DNA of 64,000 bases. It comes from Chroococcidiopsis thermalis PCC 7203 (GTDB taxonomy: Bacteria > Cyanobacteriota > Cyanobacteriia > Cyanobacteriales > Chroococcidiopsidaceae). Shown here piece by piece: positions 9,096 through 17,079 of this stretch. The stretch spans positions 5,320,336 through 5,384,335 of the forward strand of contig NC_019695.1 of NCBI RefSeq assembly GCF_000317125.1. Reading direction: 5' to 3'. The position numbers and the translations under genes are program-made. Each line of letters opens with the position of its first letter. The stretch's first letter is position 1. The notes beneath the pieces were generated by a model that saw only the letters and a list, made by a program, of their open reading frames with translations, did not search any database and was not told the DNA's origin.

Positions 9096-9695
9096 ATGAA
9101 CCTCAAGCTAGAGCCAAACAAAACTGCCTTAATTTGTGTCGATCTGCAAACTGGAGCGTTCACAGGAGATTGCACGCTTTCCTATGTTGGTATTGCCCAA
9201 TTGTTGCCCAAGGCAAAGCGAGTTTTAGCAGCAGCGCGTCAAGCAAAACTACCAATTATTCACTGTAAAGAAGTCCATCGTAAAGAAATGGTGGATTTTG
9301 GACGGGAGTTAGATGGTGCAGAACCGATTCACTGTTTGGAAACTTGGGCTAGTACTGATTATTATTGTGAATTAGCTCCAATTGACGGAGAATTTACAAT
9401 TAGCAAACGTCGCTACAGCTGTTTTTTTGGTACGGATTTAGAGATCCTGCTGCGGGGGTTGAAGGTAGATACTTTAGTATTAATTGGTATGATGACGAAC
9501 GTTTGCGTGCATTACACGGCAGCGGATGCTCATCAGCACGATTACCACTTCCACGTTATTGAAGATTGCTGTTCTGGTTCCGATTGGGACGCACATTGGG
9601 CAGCGCTAACAGCGATGGAATATTTGCAAACAGGCGCGAGAATTTCACACGCTGCATTTGTTGAAGCGATATCAGGTAAAGTTCCAGCAGCTTGA
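9096..9695 (+). CDS. Cysteine hydrolase (isochorismatase-like family)
   Basis: Isochorismatase-fold hydrolase of 199 residues. The catalytic triad expected for amidases of this family (nicotinamidase, biuret and ureidoacrylate hydrolases) is present: Asp in VDLQTGAF (residue 16), Lys in ISKRRYSCF, and Cys in GMMTNVCVHYTA. The retained Cys argues for amide hydrolysis rather than isochorismatase activity. ATG 9096 is chosen because the in-frame upstream extension to 8928 reads through the preceding permease gene, a palindrome and heptamer repeats. It lies downstream of the importer permease, so it may process the imported compound and release ammonia; this is inference from position. The exact substrate is unknown. 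Confidence 0.88.
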   Translation: MNLKLEPNKTALICVDLQTGAFTGDCTLSYVGIAQLLPKAKRVLAAARQAKLPIIHCKEVHRKEMVDFGRELDGAEPIHCLETWASTDYYCELAPIDGEFTISKRRYSCFFGTDLEILLRGLKVDTLVLIGMMTNVCVHYTAADAHQHDYHFHVIEDCCSGSDWDAHWAALTAMEYLQTGARISHAAFVEAISGKVPAA

Positions 9696-9757
9696 GACGA
9701 GTATTTTTGGATGCAGGGATTGGTCAATACATCTCTGTTGTGATGCCAAGATTTTGA

Positions 9758-9791
9758 AGCTCCCCCAACTCCCTTTTTAAGGGGGCTTTGT
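9758..9791. repeat. GGGGGC/CCCCC dispersed hairpin element, copy 1
   Basis: Degenerate copy of a palindromic element of the form CCCCCCTTAACAAGGGGGG next to CCCCCAAC. It lies in the convergent gap after the cysteine hydrolase gene. Better copies are at 9851-9882, 9963-9993 and 58116-58187. Confidence 0.65.
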
Positions 9792-9850
9792 TCTCTCTGT
9801 TTGATGGCAAGAAGCAGGCGATACCATTTTGATCTGACTGCGCCACGGAA

Positions 9851-9882
9851 GATCCCCCCAACCCCCCTTAACAAGGGGGGCT
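9851..9882. repeat. GGGGGC/CCCCC dispersed hairpin element, copy 2
   Basis: GATCCCCCCAAC followed by the stem CCCCCCTTAACAAGGGGGG. It is the same unit, inverted, as the two at 58116-58187. Confidence 0.8.
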
Positions 9883-9962
9883 ATGAGCGACCGATTTAGT
9901 GCAAGGATAAATAGAATTGGTACGAGGAGTTAGAAAAACAACGCCGTAAAAAGAGACTTTGT

Positions 9963-9993
9963 TCCCCCCTTTTTAAGGGGGGCTAGGGGGGAT
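9963..9993. repeat. GGGGGC/CCCCC dispersed hairpin element, copy 3
   Basis: Third copy within 240 bases (CCCCCCTTTTTAAGGGGGG stem, then CTAGGGGGGATC). Its right end supplies the last codons and the stop of the MATE transporter gene (stop at 9983-9985). Confidence 0.8.
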
Positions 9994-11389
9994 CGGATCT
10001 CTGGCAACGATCGATAGAATTAGTCTTGAGGGTTCTCGGCACAAATATTGCCAAACTCAAAGCTCTGACAACCATAAATAAAGCCAGAGACAACCAGAGT
10101 AGATGAGTGTTACGGAAATACCACGCAGCGATAGCCATTGGTGCAAATCCCAACGAAGCAGCCGCAAGCACCGAAATTCTCAAAATCCGACCTGCGGTTA
10201 AGCCGAGAAAGTAACCATCCAACATGTAGGCGATCGCCCCAAATCCCAAAACTGGTAGCAACCAGCCTACATAACTGCCAATTCGTCCCAAAATTGCACT
10301 ATGGTTAGTCAATAACCCGAATAAGGGTGTGGGGATGAGAATGAAGGCGATCGCAAACAGTATTCCTACGCTCAAACTTGCTGTTCCAGATACCCATATG
10401 AGTTGGGTTAATTGGGCGATCGCTCCTCTGCCTAGAAAAACTCCGGCTAGGGTTTCGGTGGCGAAGGCAAGTCCATCAATAAAGTATGCTGTCAGCGTCA
10501 CCACTTGTAACAATACCGCATTGGTAGATAAAATCTCCGTTCCCAAGGTCGAACTAAGATTGGTAAATACGGCAAATGTGGAAACTAAAGCAAAGGTGCG
10601 GACTAGAATTTCGCCATTGAGCGCGAATGCTGCCCGTAGATCGCTGGGATTGAGAATTTGTCTGACGAATGATGCTTTTGCTGGATGCTGATGTATTTTT
10701 ACAAGTGGGATTTCTCGATTGATTAAAATCAGCCCTACTAGCAACATGAGGTACTGAGCGATCGCCGTTCCTAGTCCTGCTCCAGTACTTTGCCATCCCC
10801 AGCGCACAATAAATAAGTAATTTAGCACCACATTAGATAGATTACCGACAGCCGAGAGCAAAAATACCTTGCCACTTTGCGATCGCCCCAAGAACCAACC
10901 AATGAGTACAAAGTTGAGCAAGGTCGCTGGTGCGCCCCAAATGAGAGCATCGTAATATGCTTGACCGGATGCTTTGACTTCTGGTGTCGCACTCAGGAGG
11001 GTAAAGCCTAGCATTCTCAAAGGCTGTTGCAAAACTAAAATTAATAATCCCAACGAGAGTGCTATTAAGCCGTTACGTAAGCCTATAAGTATGACTCCTT
11101 CTCGATCTTCCCGCCCGATCGCTTGAGCAGTCATCCCCGTTGTCCCCATCCGTAAAAAGCCAAATGTCCAGTAGATGTAATTAAATAGAACAGTTGCTAA
11201 AGCGACTCCTGCTAGGTAACGAATTTCCGGTAAATGTCCCAAAAAGGCGACATCCACTAACCCAGCTAAGGGAACCATGAGGTTTGAGAGAATGTTAACG
11301 ATCGCCAGTTGGAAAAAGTGACGCAGAAAGCTAGAACGAGATGGCAATGCTTTTAAACCCCCTGCATACTTTCCCCTACTGCTTAGCAA
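9983..11389 (-). CDS. MATE family efflux transporter (DinF-like)
   Basis: Twelve-helix multidrug and toxic-compound extrusion protein, 468 residues. The two-fold repeated MATE architecture is visible: N-lobe starting VPLAGLVDVAFLGHL (residues 39-53), glycine-rich MGTTGMTAQAIG near 82, and a second lobe of six further hydrophobic segments. The DinF subgroup is suggested by the VDVAFLGHL and GFLRMGTTG patterns. It acts in the inner membrane as a cation-coupled exporter; the substrate is unknown. The last residues (SDPP) and the stop come from a dispersed CCCCCC repeat, so the C-terminus is probably not ancestral. It stands alone; the next gene starts 288 bases away in the opposite direction. 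Confidence 0.9.
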   Translation of the reverse strand: MLSSRGKYAGGLKALPSRSSFLRHFFQLAIVNILSNLMVPLAGLVDVAFLGHLPEIRYLAGVALATVLFNYIYWTFGFLRMGTTGMTAQAIGREDREGVILIGLRNGLIALSLGLLILVLQQPLRMLGFTLLSATPEVKASGQAYYDALIWGAPATLLNFVLIGWFLGRSQSGKVFLLSAVGNLSNVVLNYLFIVRWGWQSTGAGLGTAIAQYLMLLVGLILINREIPLVKIHQHPAKASFVRQILNPSDLRAAFALNGEILVRTFALVSTFAVFTNLSSTLGTEILSTNAVLLQVVTLTAYFIDGLAFATETLAGVFLGRGAIAQLTQLIWVSGTASLSVGILFAIAFILIPTPLFGLLTNHSAILGRIGSYVGWLLPVLGFGAIAYMLDGYFLGLTAGRILRISVLAAASLGFAPMAIAAWYFRNTHLLWLSLALFMVVRALSLAIFVPRTLKTNSIDRCQRSDPP

Positions 11390-11502
11390 GTCACAAGTTA
11401 AAAGTTAAAAGTCAAAATTGTGAAACTCACTATAGTGTCTCTATAACTAAATACCACAGTAGACGATTCAATCAATTTCTACATCGCTATTACTAGCCAG
11501 CC

Positions 11503-11536
11503 CGTGTAGAGACGTTACATGTAACGTCTCTACACG
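11503..11536. repeat. Perfect 34-base palindrome, GTAGAGACGTTACA family, copy 2
   Basis: Two exact 17-base arms with left arm CGTGTAGAGACGTTACA. It is the best copy of this family in the window. It lies in the 288-base divergent gap between the MATE and SDR genes, which otherwise holds AT-rich sequence with no ORF. Confidence 0.85.
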
Positions 11537-11677
11537 AGAAACGTTCACCAATCAAATTGGATTGCTATATCAGTCAAAGACTTTGCCGGGAGAGATTTGA
11601 GACATCATACGTCAAAAGGTGTAATCGATCGTCCACAATGAATTGTGTAGCTTGCATACTAGATTGAAATTAGAAAC

Positions 11678-12352
11678 ATGACGGATAGTTCTTACATTTT
11701 TCTGGCTGGTGCGAGTCGCGGTGTGGGGCGGGAAATTGCTAAATGCCTGGTACAACAAGGTTTGCAGGTAAAAGCATTGTTGCGGACAGCGGCGGCGCAA
11801 GCGGAATTAGAAGCGATGGGAATTTCGGTAGTTTTTGGCGATGCGTTGAATGTTGAAGACGTAGAACGGGCAATGCTGGGAGATTCCATCTCTACAGTTA
11901 TTAGCACGATTGGCGGTTTACCTAAAGATGGAGTCAGAGCCGACTATTTAGGTAATAAAAACCTAATTGATGCAGCAGTGAAAGCAGGCGCACAAAAGTT
12001 TATTTTGGTATCTTCTATCGGTAGCGGCAATAGTGTAGCAGCTATACCTCCGCAAGCTTTAGCGACTTTGAAAGATGTTTTAGTCGAGAAGGAACAAGCA
12101 GAAAACTATCTTGCAGCAAGTGGTTTGACTTATACAGTCATTCGTCCTGGGGGATTGAAATCGGAACCAGCGACGGGTAATGGTTTGCTAACAGCAGATC
12201 CGCGTATTGCGGGAACGATTCATCGCGCTGATGTAGCTCAACTGATTTGTCGTTGTTTAAATTCAGAAAAAGCGAATAATCAAATTCTTTCCGCCGTAGA
12301 TCGGGAAATGCTTTATACTCCAACTCAATTTGAGGAGTTTAGTTTGAACTAA
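11678..12352 (+). CDS. NAD(P)H-binding SDR-family protein (atypical, NmrA-like)
   Basis: Single-domain Rossmann protein of 224 residues. The nucleotide-binding glycine motif GASRGVGREIA is at residues 11-21. It has the VISTIGG segment near 72, an SSIGSG active-site region without the classical YxxxK pair, and YTVIRPGGLKSEPATG near 155, which is typical of atypical SDRs (NAD(P)-binding, PF13460-like). Such proteins act as reductases or redox-sensing regulators; no substrate can be named. Its 3' end overlaps the 3' end of the facing gene at 12339 by 14 bases. Confidence 0.85.
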   Translation: MTDSSYIFLAGASRGVGREIAKCLVQQGLQVKALLRTAAAQAELEAMGISVVFGDALNVEDVERAMLGDSISTVISTIGGLPKDGVRADYLGNKNLIDAAVKAGAQKFILVSSIGSGNSVAAIPPQALATLKDVLVEKEQAENYLAASGLTYTVIRPGGLKSEPATGNGLLTADPRIAGTIHRADVAQLICRCLNSEKANNQILSAVDREMLYTPTQFEEFSLN

Positions 12353-12758
12353 AAGCTTTCACCCAGCCGAGGCGAATAGACAACGACAGGGCGATCGCGG
12401 CAAGGGCAAACCAGACTATACTTTCTCCAGCAGTCGCGATCGCGGGTAAGACTGTCTGGGAGGATTGCAGCGCCATTTCGATTTGAGTTAAGCCGCGCAC
12501 GCAACCAAAAGCCATAACAGCTCCAGTTTTTAACTGAATATTGCTATCCTCTCGAATGATATAGCGATATGTCACGCCAAATAGAAAGCCACAAACGACT
12601 GCGATCGCTCCTGCAAAAAGGCTGGAGAAACTGAAAACGCTAGGGGTAAGCAAGAAGTTATTTACAAAGGTAGTGACGACGAACGCCAAAGCTAAAGTTG
12701 CAGATGCTACGGTTCCAGCCTTGAGCGATTCTAATCTTTCTAATTGGTCATTGGTCAT
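12339..12758 (-). CDS. Hypothetical membrane protein, four predicted helices
   Basis: Not a family I recognise. It is a 139-residue protein with about four hydrophobic segments (near residues 20-36, 42-64, 78-94 and 112-130) and a short charged N-terminus, so it is probably an inner- or thylakoid-membrane protein. The first codons (MTNDQ) are a read-out of the ATGACCA heptamer repeat. The start overlaps the end of the S41 protease gene by 11 bases, which makes translational coupling with that gene likely. Its 3' end overlaps the SDR gene tail-to-tail. Confidence 0.7.
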   Translation of the reverse strand: MTNDQLERLESLKAGTVASATLALAFVVTTFVNNFLLTPSVFSFSSLFAGAIAVVCGFLFGVTYRYIIREDSNIQLKTGAVMAFGCVRGLTQIEMALQSSQTVLPAIATAGESIVWFALAAIALSLSIRLGWVKAFSSN

Positions 12759-12888
12759 TTATAGTTATTCTCCCTTGTCCCCCTTGTCTCCCTTCGCCCC
12801 CTAATCCCCACTCCCTTCGGTCGTGGGGAAGAGCGAGTTCCCCCTTGTCCCCCTTGTCCCCCTTGTCTCCCTTGTCTCCCTTGTCCCT
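12740..12888. repeat. Composite repeat (CCCTTGT heptamers plus CCCCAC/GTGGGG core), copy 1
   Basis: It begins with CATTGGT heptamers, then CCCTTGT/CCCCTTG arrays flanking a core CCCCTAATCCCCACTCCC followed by TTCGGTCGTGGGG. It closely resembles 28972-29075 and, inverted, 20405-20540. In this copy the repeat is translated: it encodes the tail of the S41 protease and, at its left end, the start of the next gene. Confidence 0.85.
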
Positions 12889-14178
12889 CAGAGCCTCTGC
12901 TCCCTGTGCCTGATAACTAGTCACTGTTTCGATCGCCCGTTCTTTTTGCGGGTCTGCGCCTTGGGCGTATTCTAAAGTAAAGGGAACGGTAATATCTGGA
13001 GTGATGGGCTTGCCTTCTAGTCTATATTTGCCATCAATTATCACGTCAGCAACGGCTAAATAAAGGACGCTGCCATCTGGCATGATGAAAGGACGACCTC
13101 CTACTACTGCGCCTGCTGTAGGAGAACCAACGACAGAGCCAATTTTATAGCGCTGGAAGCCAAACGCTAGAATTTCTTTACCGCTTCTACTACCTTCATT
13201 GACAAGCATCACGACTGGTTTTTTCCATTGATAGTTTGCTGTGGACGATTGGCGATCGCGTCCTGTCATGGTAACGCTGGGACCATTGGCAGTGTATATA
13301 TTAAGATAATTAGGCGATGCGCCACCCCATCCATCCCGCAAGTCTAAAACTAATCCATCGGCATCTTTGAGGCGACCGTACATTAAATCTTCTTCAAGTT
13401 GCTGCTGGTATTCGTCACCTGCATACGACCAAATATGTACGTACCCAATTTTTTTACCTTCTTTTTGAATAATTTGGGTACTGGCTTGCTGTGCCTTGAG
13501 AAACAGCGTCGTAGCATCATATATCTGCGGCGTAACCTCAATTTCTTGCTGAGTTTGAGTATCAGCATTTCGCTGAATTGCGATCGCAACTGGCTTACCA
13601 ACATTTGCAAAAGATTGAATTGGTTGGAAAGGTTTGCCATCTATGCTAATAATGCGATCGCCGACTTTTAATTTGGCTTTCGCCGCCGGACTTCCTTCTA
13701 AAATGCCACTAATAAAAGTTTTGCCTTGAATTTCTTTGGTAAAAATGCCAATTCCAGGATATTCAATCTTACCTTGAGGCAAGAATTTTTTTAACTGTTT
13801 CTGTAAGTCAGGATTGCGTTTGGCAAAAATACCCAAAAGTTGATAATATGCAGGCTCATCTGCGGTGTAATAGCGCGTGTGAGATGTCCGTAACTGGGAC
13901 AGCATTTGATTGACAACGGTAGCAAATTCTGGTGTCGATTTTGCTCGAACTGCTTGAGACTTATATTGCTCTCGCATTGCTTTCCAGTCTACGCCGTTGA
14001 ATTTAGGGTCGAAAAAGTTTTCATTAACCGTTTGCCAGACGCGATCGAATACCTGTGCTTGCGGTTTTGCTAGCAGCGATGGTATTGGTGAGACAAACCA
14101 GATTAGCAACAGAGTAGAAATACTAATTAAACAGGCGATCGCCCAACGATTTGACTGAGACAGTTTAAATCTCTGCAT
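12748..14178 (-). CDS. S41 family peptidase (CtpA-like) with repeat-derived C-terminal tail
   Basis: Secreted or membrane-anchored C-terminal processing-type serine protease, 476 residues. An N-terminal hydrophobic segment (about 13-37) looks like a signal anchor. It is followed by an S41 N-terminal domain, a PDZ-like domain beginning GIGIFTKEIQGK, and the catalytic domain with the Ser in NEGSRSGKEILAFG and the Lys about 20 residues on in FQRYKIGSVVG. The final 46 or so residues (from about 431) are a Lys-Gly-Asp repeat followed by a tail encoded by CCCTTGT heptamers and a dispersed GC-rich element; they look like an intrusion rather than part of the enzyme. It is probably co-transcribed with the overlapping membrane-protein gene downstream. 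Confidence 0.88.
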   Translation of the reverse strand: MQRFKLSQSNRWAIACLISISTLLLIWFVSPIPSLLAKPQAQVFDRVWQTVNENFFDPKFNGVDWKAMREQYKSQAVRAKSTPEFATVVNQMLSQLRTSHTRYYTADEPAYYQLLGIFAKRNPDLQKQLKKFLPQGKIEYPGIGIFTKEIQGKTFISGILEGSPAAKAKLKVGDRIISIDGKPFQPIQSFANVGKPVAIAIQRNADTQTQQEIEVTPQIYDATTLFLKAQQASTQIIQKEGKKIGYVHIWSYAGDEYQQQLEEDLMYGRLKDADGLVLDLRDGWGGASPNYLNIYTANGPSVTMTGRDRQSSTANYQWKKPVVMLVNEGSRSGKEILAFGFQRYKIGSVVGSPTAGAVVGGRPFIMPDGSVLYLAVADVIIDGKYRLEGKPITPDITVPFTLEYAQGADPQKERAIETVTSYQAQGAEALRDKGDKGDKGDKGDKGELALPHDRREWGLGGEGRQGGQGRITINDQ

Positions 14179-14350
14179 TATGGAAGGTTGAGAATTTCGA
14201 GCAGGATCTCTAGTCTAGTGCGATCGCTACTCTTACGACTGTCACGTTGTGTTAGGTGAATTAAGCGCGATCGCTCCTTATCTGGGGTAGCACAAGCAAT
14301 AAGTGAGGAATAGACTTATTGTAGGTTTATCCACTGATAAGGGGTATAGA

Positions 14351-15712
14351 ATGGCTACCTTAATGGCATGGTCTAGATTACTATCTCGTAAACGGCTGGG
14401 AGAAATTCTAGAAACTTACGAGGCAGAAATTCCAGCACAAAATCGGACATCATTTCAAAGAGACTTCGATCGCATTGTTTTCTCTTCTTCTTTTAGAAGA
14501 TTAAAGGATAAAACACAAGTCTTTCCTCTATTTAATAACGATTACGTTCGCAACCGTCTCATTCATAGTTTAGAAGCATCTTGTGTGGGACGTTCCCTCG
14601 GCACAATTGTCGGGGAAGAAATTATTAAAAGACATAGTAAAAATTTACATGATTATATTGCCTCTGATTTTGGCGATATTATTGCTGCTGCTTGTCTATC
14701 ACACGATATTGGCAATCCGCCATTTGGTCATACTGGTGAAGATGCGATTCAAGAGTGGTTTAAATCGGCTCGCGCTCAGTCAGTATTACAACAGTTAAAT
14801 CTACTACAACAAGCCGATCTCACCTGCTTTGAAGGCAATGCCCAAGGATTCAGAATTATAACTCAAAAAGAGAAACAAGCCGATCGCATTGGTTTGCAAC
14901 TTACCTATGCAACGTTAGGAACTTTTATGAAATATCCTAGAGAATCTTCGATCTCTGGTGAGGTTTTTCCACAATATCAAGGTAAAAGTACAGCTAAGCA
15001 CGGCTTTTTTCAGGCAGAAAAAAATTTAGTCGAACAAATTGCCACTGAAGTTGGCTTGATTCGTCGCGATGCAAAGTCTGCTTGGTGGTGCAGACATCCA
15101 CTCGTATTTTTGATAGAAGCGGCTGACGATATTTGTTATCATATTGTCGATTTAGAAGATGGCTTTCGTATGGGTTATATCACCTATGAAGAAGCAGAAA
15201 ACTTATTAAAAACTCTACTTGAAGAAGACAATTTAGAATATTTGGGTAGCGATTTATTAGATAACATTAAATATTTGCGCTCCAAAGCAATTCACCAATT
15301 AATCCTTGAAGCTAAGCATATTTTTCTAGACTTCGAGTCTGAAATATTATCTGGAGAATTTGACGCACCTTTAACATCAGTCATTCCTTCGGCAGATAGT
15401 CTTAAAGAAATTGTCGATATTACCCGTAGAAAAGTCTACGAATCTTGCGAAGTGATTGAAGTTAAAGTAGCAGGCTATGAAGTTTTAGGAGGTTTGTTAG
15501 AAGAGTTTATTACTGCTATTAGTCAAGAGGATCTTTCTAAGAGCTATTTAATTAAAAAATTACTGCCTAATTTTAAAGCAGATGATGAAAACTTAGATTT
15601 ATACAATAAAATTTTGAAAGTCACAGATTATATTTCTGGCATGACTGATTCTTATGCCGTATCAGTTTATAAAAAAATCAAAGGCATTTCTCTGCCTCGG
15701 GGCGGGAAGTAA
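14351..15712 (+). CDS. Deoxyguanosinetriphosphate triphosphohydrolase-like protein
   Basis: HD-domain dNTP triphosphohydrolase, which hydrolyses dGTP or another dNTP to the nucleoside and triphosphate. Metal-binding residues are visible as H in RLIHSLEASCVGRS, the HD pair in SHDIGNPPFGHTGEDA, and the later D of the HD fold in IEAADDICYHIVDLED. Length (453 residues from this start) fits the dGTPase type 2/3 family. ATG 14351 is chosen because AAGGGG lies eight bases upstream; a GTG at 14303 would add 16 residues. It is monocistronic on the plus strand, with the S41 protease divergent upstream. Confidence 0.9.
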   Translation: MATLMAWSRLLSRKRLGEILETYEAEIPAQNRTSFQRDFDRIVFSSSFRRLKDKTQVFPLFNNDYVRNRLIHSLEASCVGRSLGTIVGEEIIKRHSKNLHDYIASDFGDIIAAACLSHDIGNPPFGHTGEDAIQEWFKSARAQSVLQQLNLLQQADLTCFEGNAQGFRIITQKEKQADRIGLQLTYATLGTFMKYPRESSISGEVFPQYQGKSTAKHGFFQAEKNLVEQIATEVGLIRRDAKSAWWCRHPLVFLIEAADDICYHIVDLEDGFRMGYITYEEAENLLKTLLEEDNLEYLGSDLLDNIKYLRSKAIHQLILEAKHIFLDFESEILSGEFDAPLTSVIPSADSLKEIVDITRRKVYESCEVIEVKVAGYEVLGGLLEEFITAISQEDLSKSYLIKKLLPNFKADDENLDLYNKILKVTDYISGMTDSYAVSVYKKIKGISLPRGGK

Positions 15713-15775
15713 GCTGCAATTTTGACTCTTTGTCAGCAGACTTGACTTATCCTTGCTTAGCATAAGTCGCGCATA

Positions 15776-15886
15776 CTATTGAAAGAAAAAGCCAGCCAAA
15801 AGTAAAGGTATAAGCAGCAAAGCAGAGATAATCAACAGCAAAGTCCCAGGTTCAATTTTGATTTCGTTTTTATCGGGTTCGGGCAT
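15776..15886 (-). CDS. Predicted 36-residue single-span membrane peptide
   Basis: A short open frame that reads MPEPDKNEIKIEPGT and then an uninterrupted hydrophobic stretch of about 20 residues ending AGFFFQ. It has the form of a cyanobacterial small membrane protein: an acidic soluble N-terminus and one helix. I do not recognise it as a known photosystem or cytochrome subunit. It is alone on the minus strand between two plus-strand genes. Support is only the clear amphipathic/hydrophobic design; no strong ribosome-binding site is visible. Confidence 0.45.
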   Translation of the reverse strand: MPEPDKNEIKIEPGTLLLIISALLLIPLLLAGFFFQ

Positions 15887-16056
15887 TTTGCACCTACAAG
15901 CAAACACTCATACTACTTCAGGATAAAAGATTGTTGTCTACCAGTTAAAGCCCTTTTAAGTTGAGAAATGTAAACATAGCTTGCCTCAGATGAGTATGAA
16001 TGAGGTTGAATTTGGTTTGGATGAGCTAACTTACAGGCAGCAGATGAGGCGATCGC

Positions 16057-17061
16057 ATGAGAAAATTGTATTTCTTAGTACCGGGAACGGGTGGGAAGTT
16101 TGCCTGTGGTGGGCTGTGGGCGGAATTAAAAACTCTAAATCTGGCAAAACAGATTTGTGATGCAGAAGCCGTAACATATCGTCAGCGAGAAAAGGATACG
16201 CCGTTTTTAGATGATTTGCTGCAAAGCGATCTGAATCCAGACGAGATCGTATTTGTATTGAGTTGGGGATTTGATGTCGCCAAACTCGCTCATCAGCTCA
16301 AACAATATCATGCGATCTATCATGCTCATAGTACGAATTATGGATTTAGGCTTTCAGCCAATATTCCAATTATTACTGTCAGTCGTCATACGATGGGGTA
16401 TTGGGGACAGCGATCGCCGCATTCACTCATTTATTATTTGCCCAACCAAATTAGCGATGAATTTCACAATTTTAATCGCCAGCGGGATATAGACGTTTTA
16501 GTTCAAGCACGAAAATCTTCTCAATATCTCATCCAAGAATTAATTCCTGCTTTAGAACAAAGCTGTCGCGTAGTCGTCGTGAATTCTTATGTTGAAGATT
16601 TAGCAGAACTATTTAATCGGGCTAAAGTTTACCTATATGATTCAGCAGAATATTGGGCGCAACAGGGAGTAACTGAAGGGTTTGGACTGCAACCTCTAGA
16701 AGCAATGGCATGTGGTTGTCAAGTTTTTTCCAGTGTCAATGGTGGTTTATCCGATTACTTAGATCCTGGTTTTAACTGTTATAAAATTGCTGGATATGCC
16801 CGAGAATTTGACGTGCAGCGAATTCTAGAAGTTATAAATCGTCCTCAATTACCTTTTCTCTCTGAGGCTATTTTGACTGAGTACAGGACTGAGAATATTT
16901 TGAAACGTTTCCAGGTCATTTTACATGATGTTAATATCTTTTTCGACAAGCGATCGTCTTATGCTCATGCAATTCGAGATTTGACACCGATGAGAATTGC
17001 TCAGTTAAACTTAAAAAGATTCATGAGTAAGTTGAGCAAAAAATATTTTCAAGCACGATAG
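16057..17061 (+). CDS. Glycosyltransferase, GT4-like
   Basis: Probable retaining GT-B glycosyltransferase of 334 residues. The C-terminal donor-binding motif is clear: EGFGLQPLEAMACGCQVFSS has the E-x7-E pattern (EGFGLQPLE), followed by GGLSDYLDPG. The N-terminal half (LVPGTGGKFACGG) looks like a diverged acceptor domain. The acceptor and sugar are unknown; a role in surface polysaccharide or glycolipid synthesis would be usual. It stands alone, with the inositol-phosphatase-like gene convergent 19 bases downstream. GCGATCGC immediately precedes the start codon and no ribosome-binding site is evident. Confidence 0.8.
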   Translation: MRKLYFLVPGTGGKFACGGLWAELKTLNLAKQICDAEAVTYRQREKDTPFLDDLLQSDLNPDEIVFVLSWGFDVAKLAHQLKQYHAIYHAHSTNYGFRLSANIPIITVSRHTMGYWGQRSPHSLIYYLPNQISDEFHNFNRQRDIDVLVQARKSSQYLIQELIPALEQSCRVVVVNSYVEDLAELFNRAKVYLYDSAEYWAQQGVTEGFGLQPLEAMACGCQVFSSVNGGLSDYLDPGFNCYKIAGYAREFDVQRILEVINRPQLPFLSEAILTEYRTENILKRFQVILHDVNIFFDKRSSYAHAIRDLTPMRIAQLNLKRFMSKLSKKYFQAR

Positions 17062-17079
17062 GAAAATGCCATTACATGC

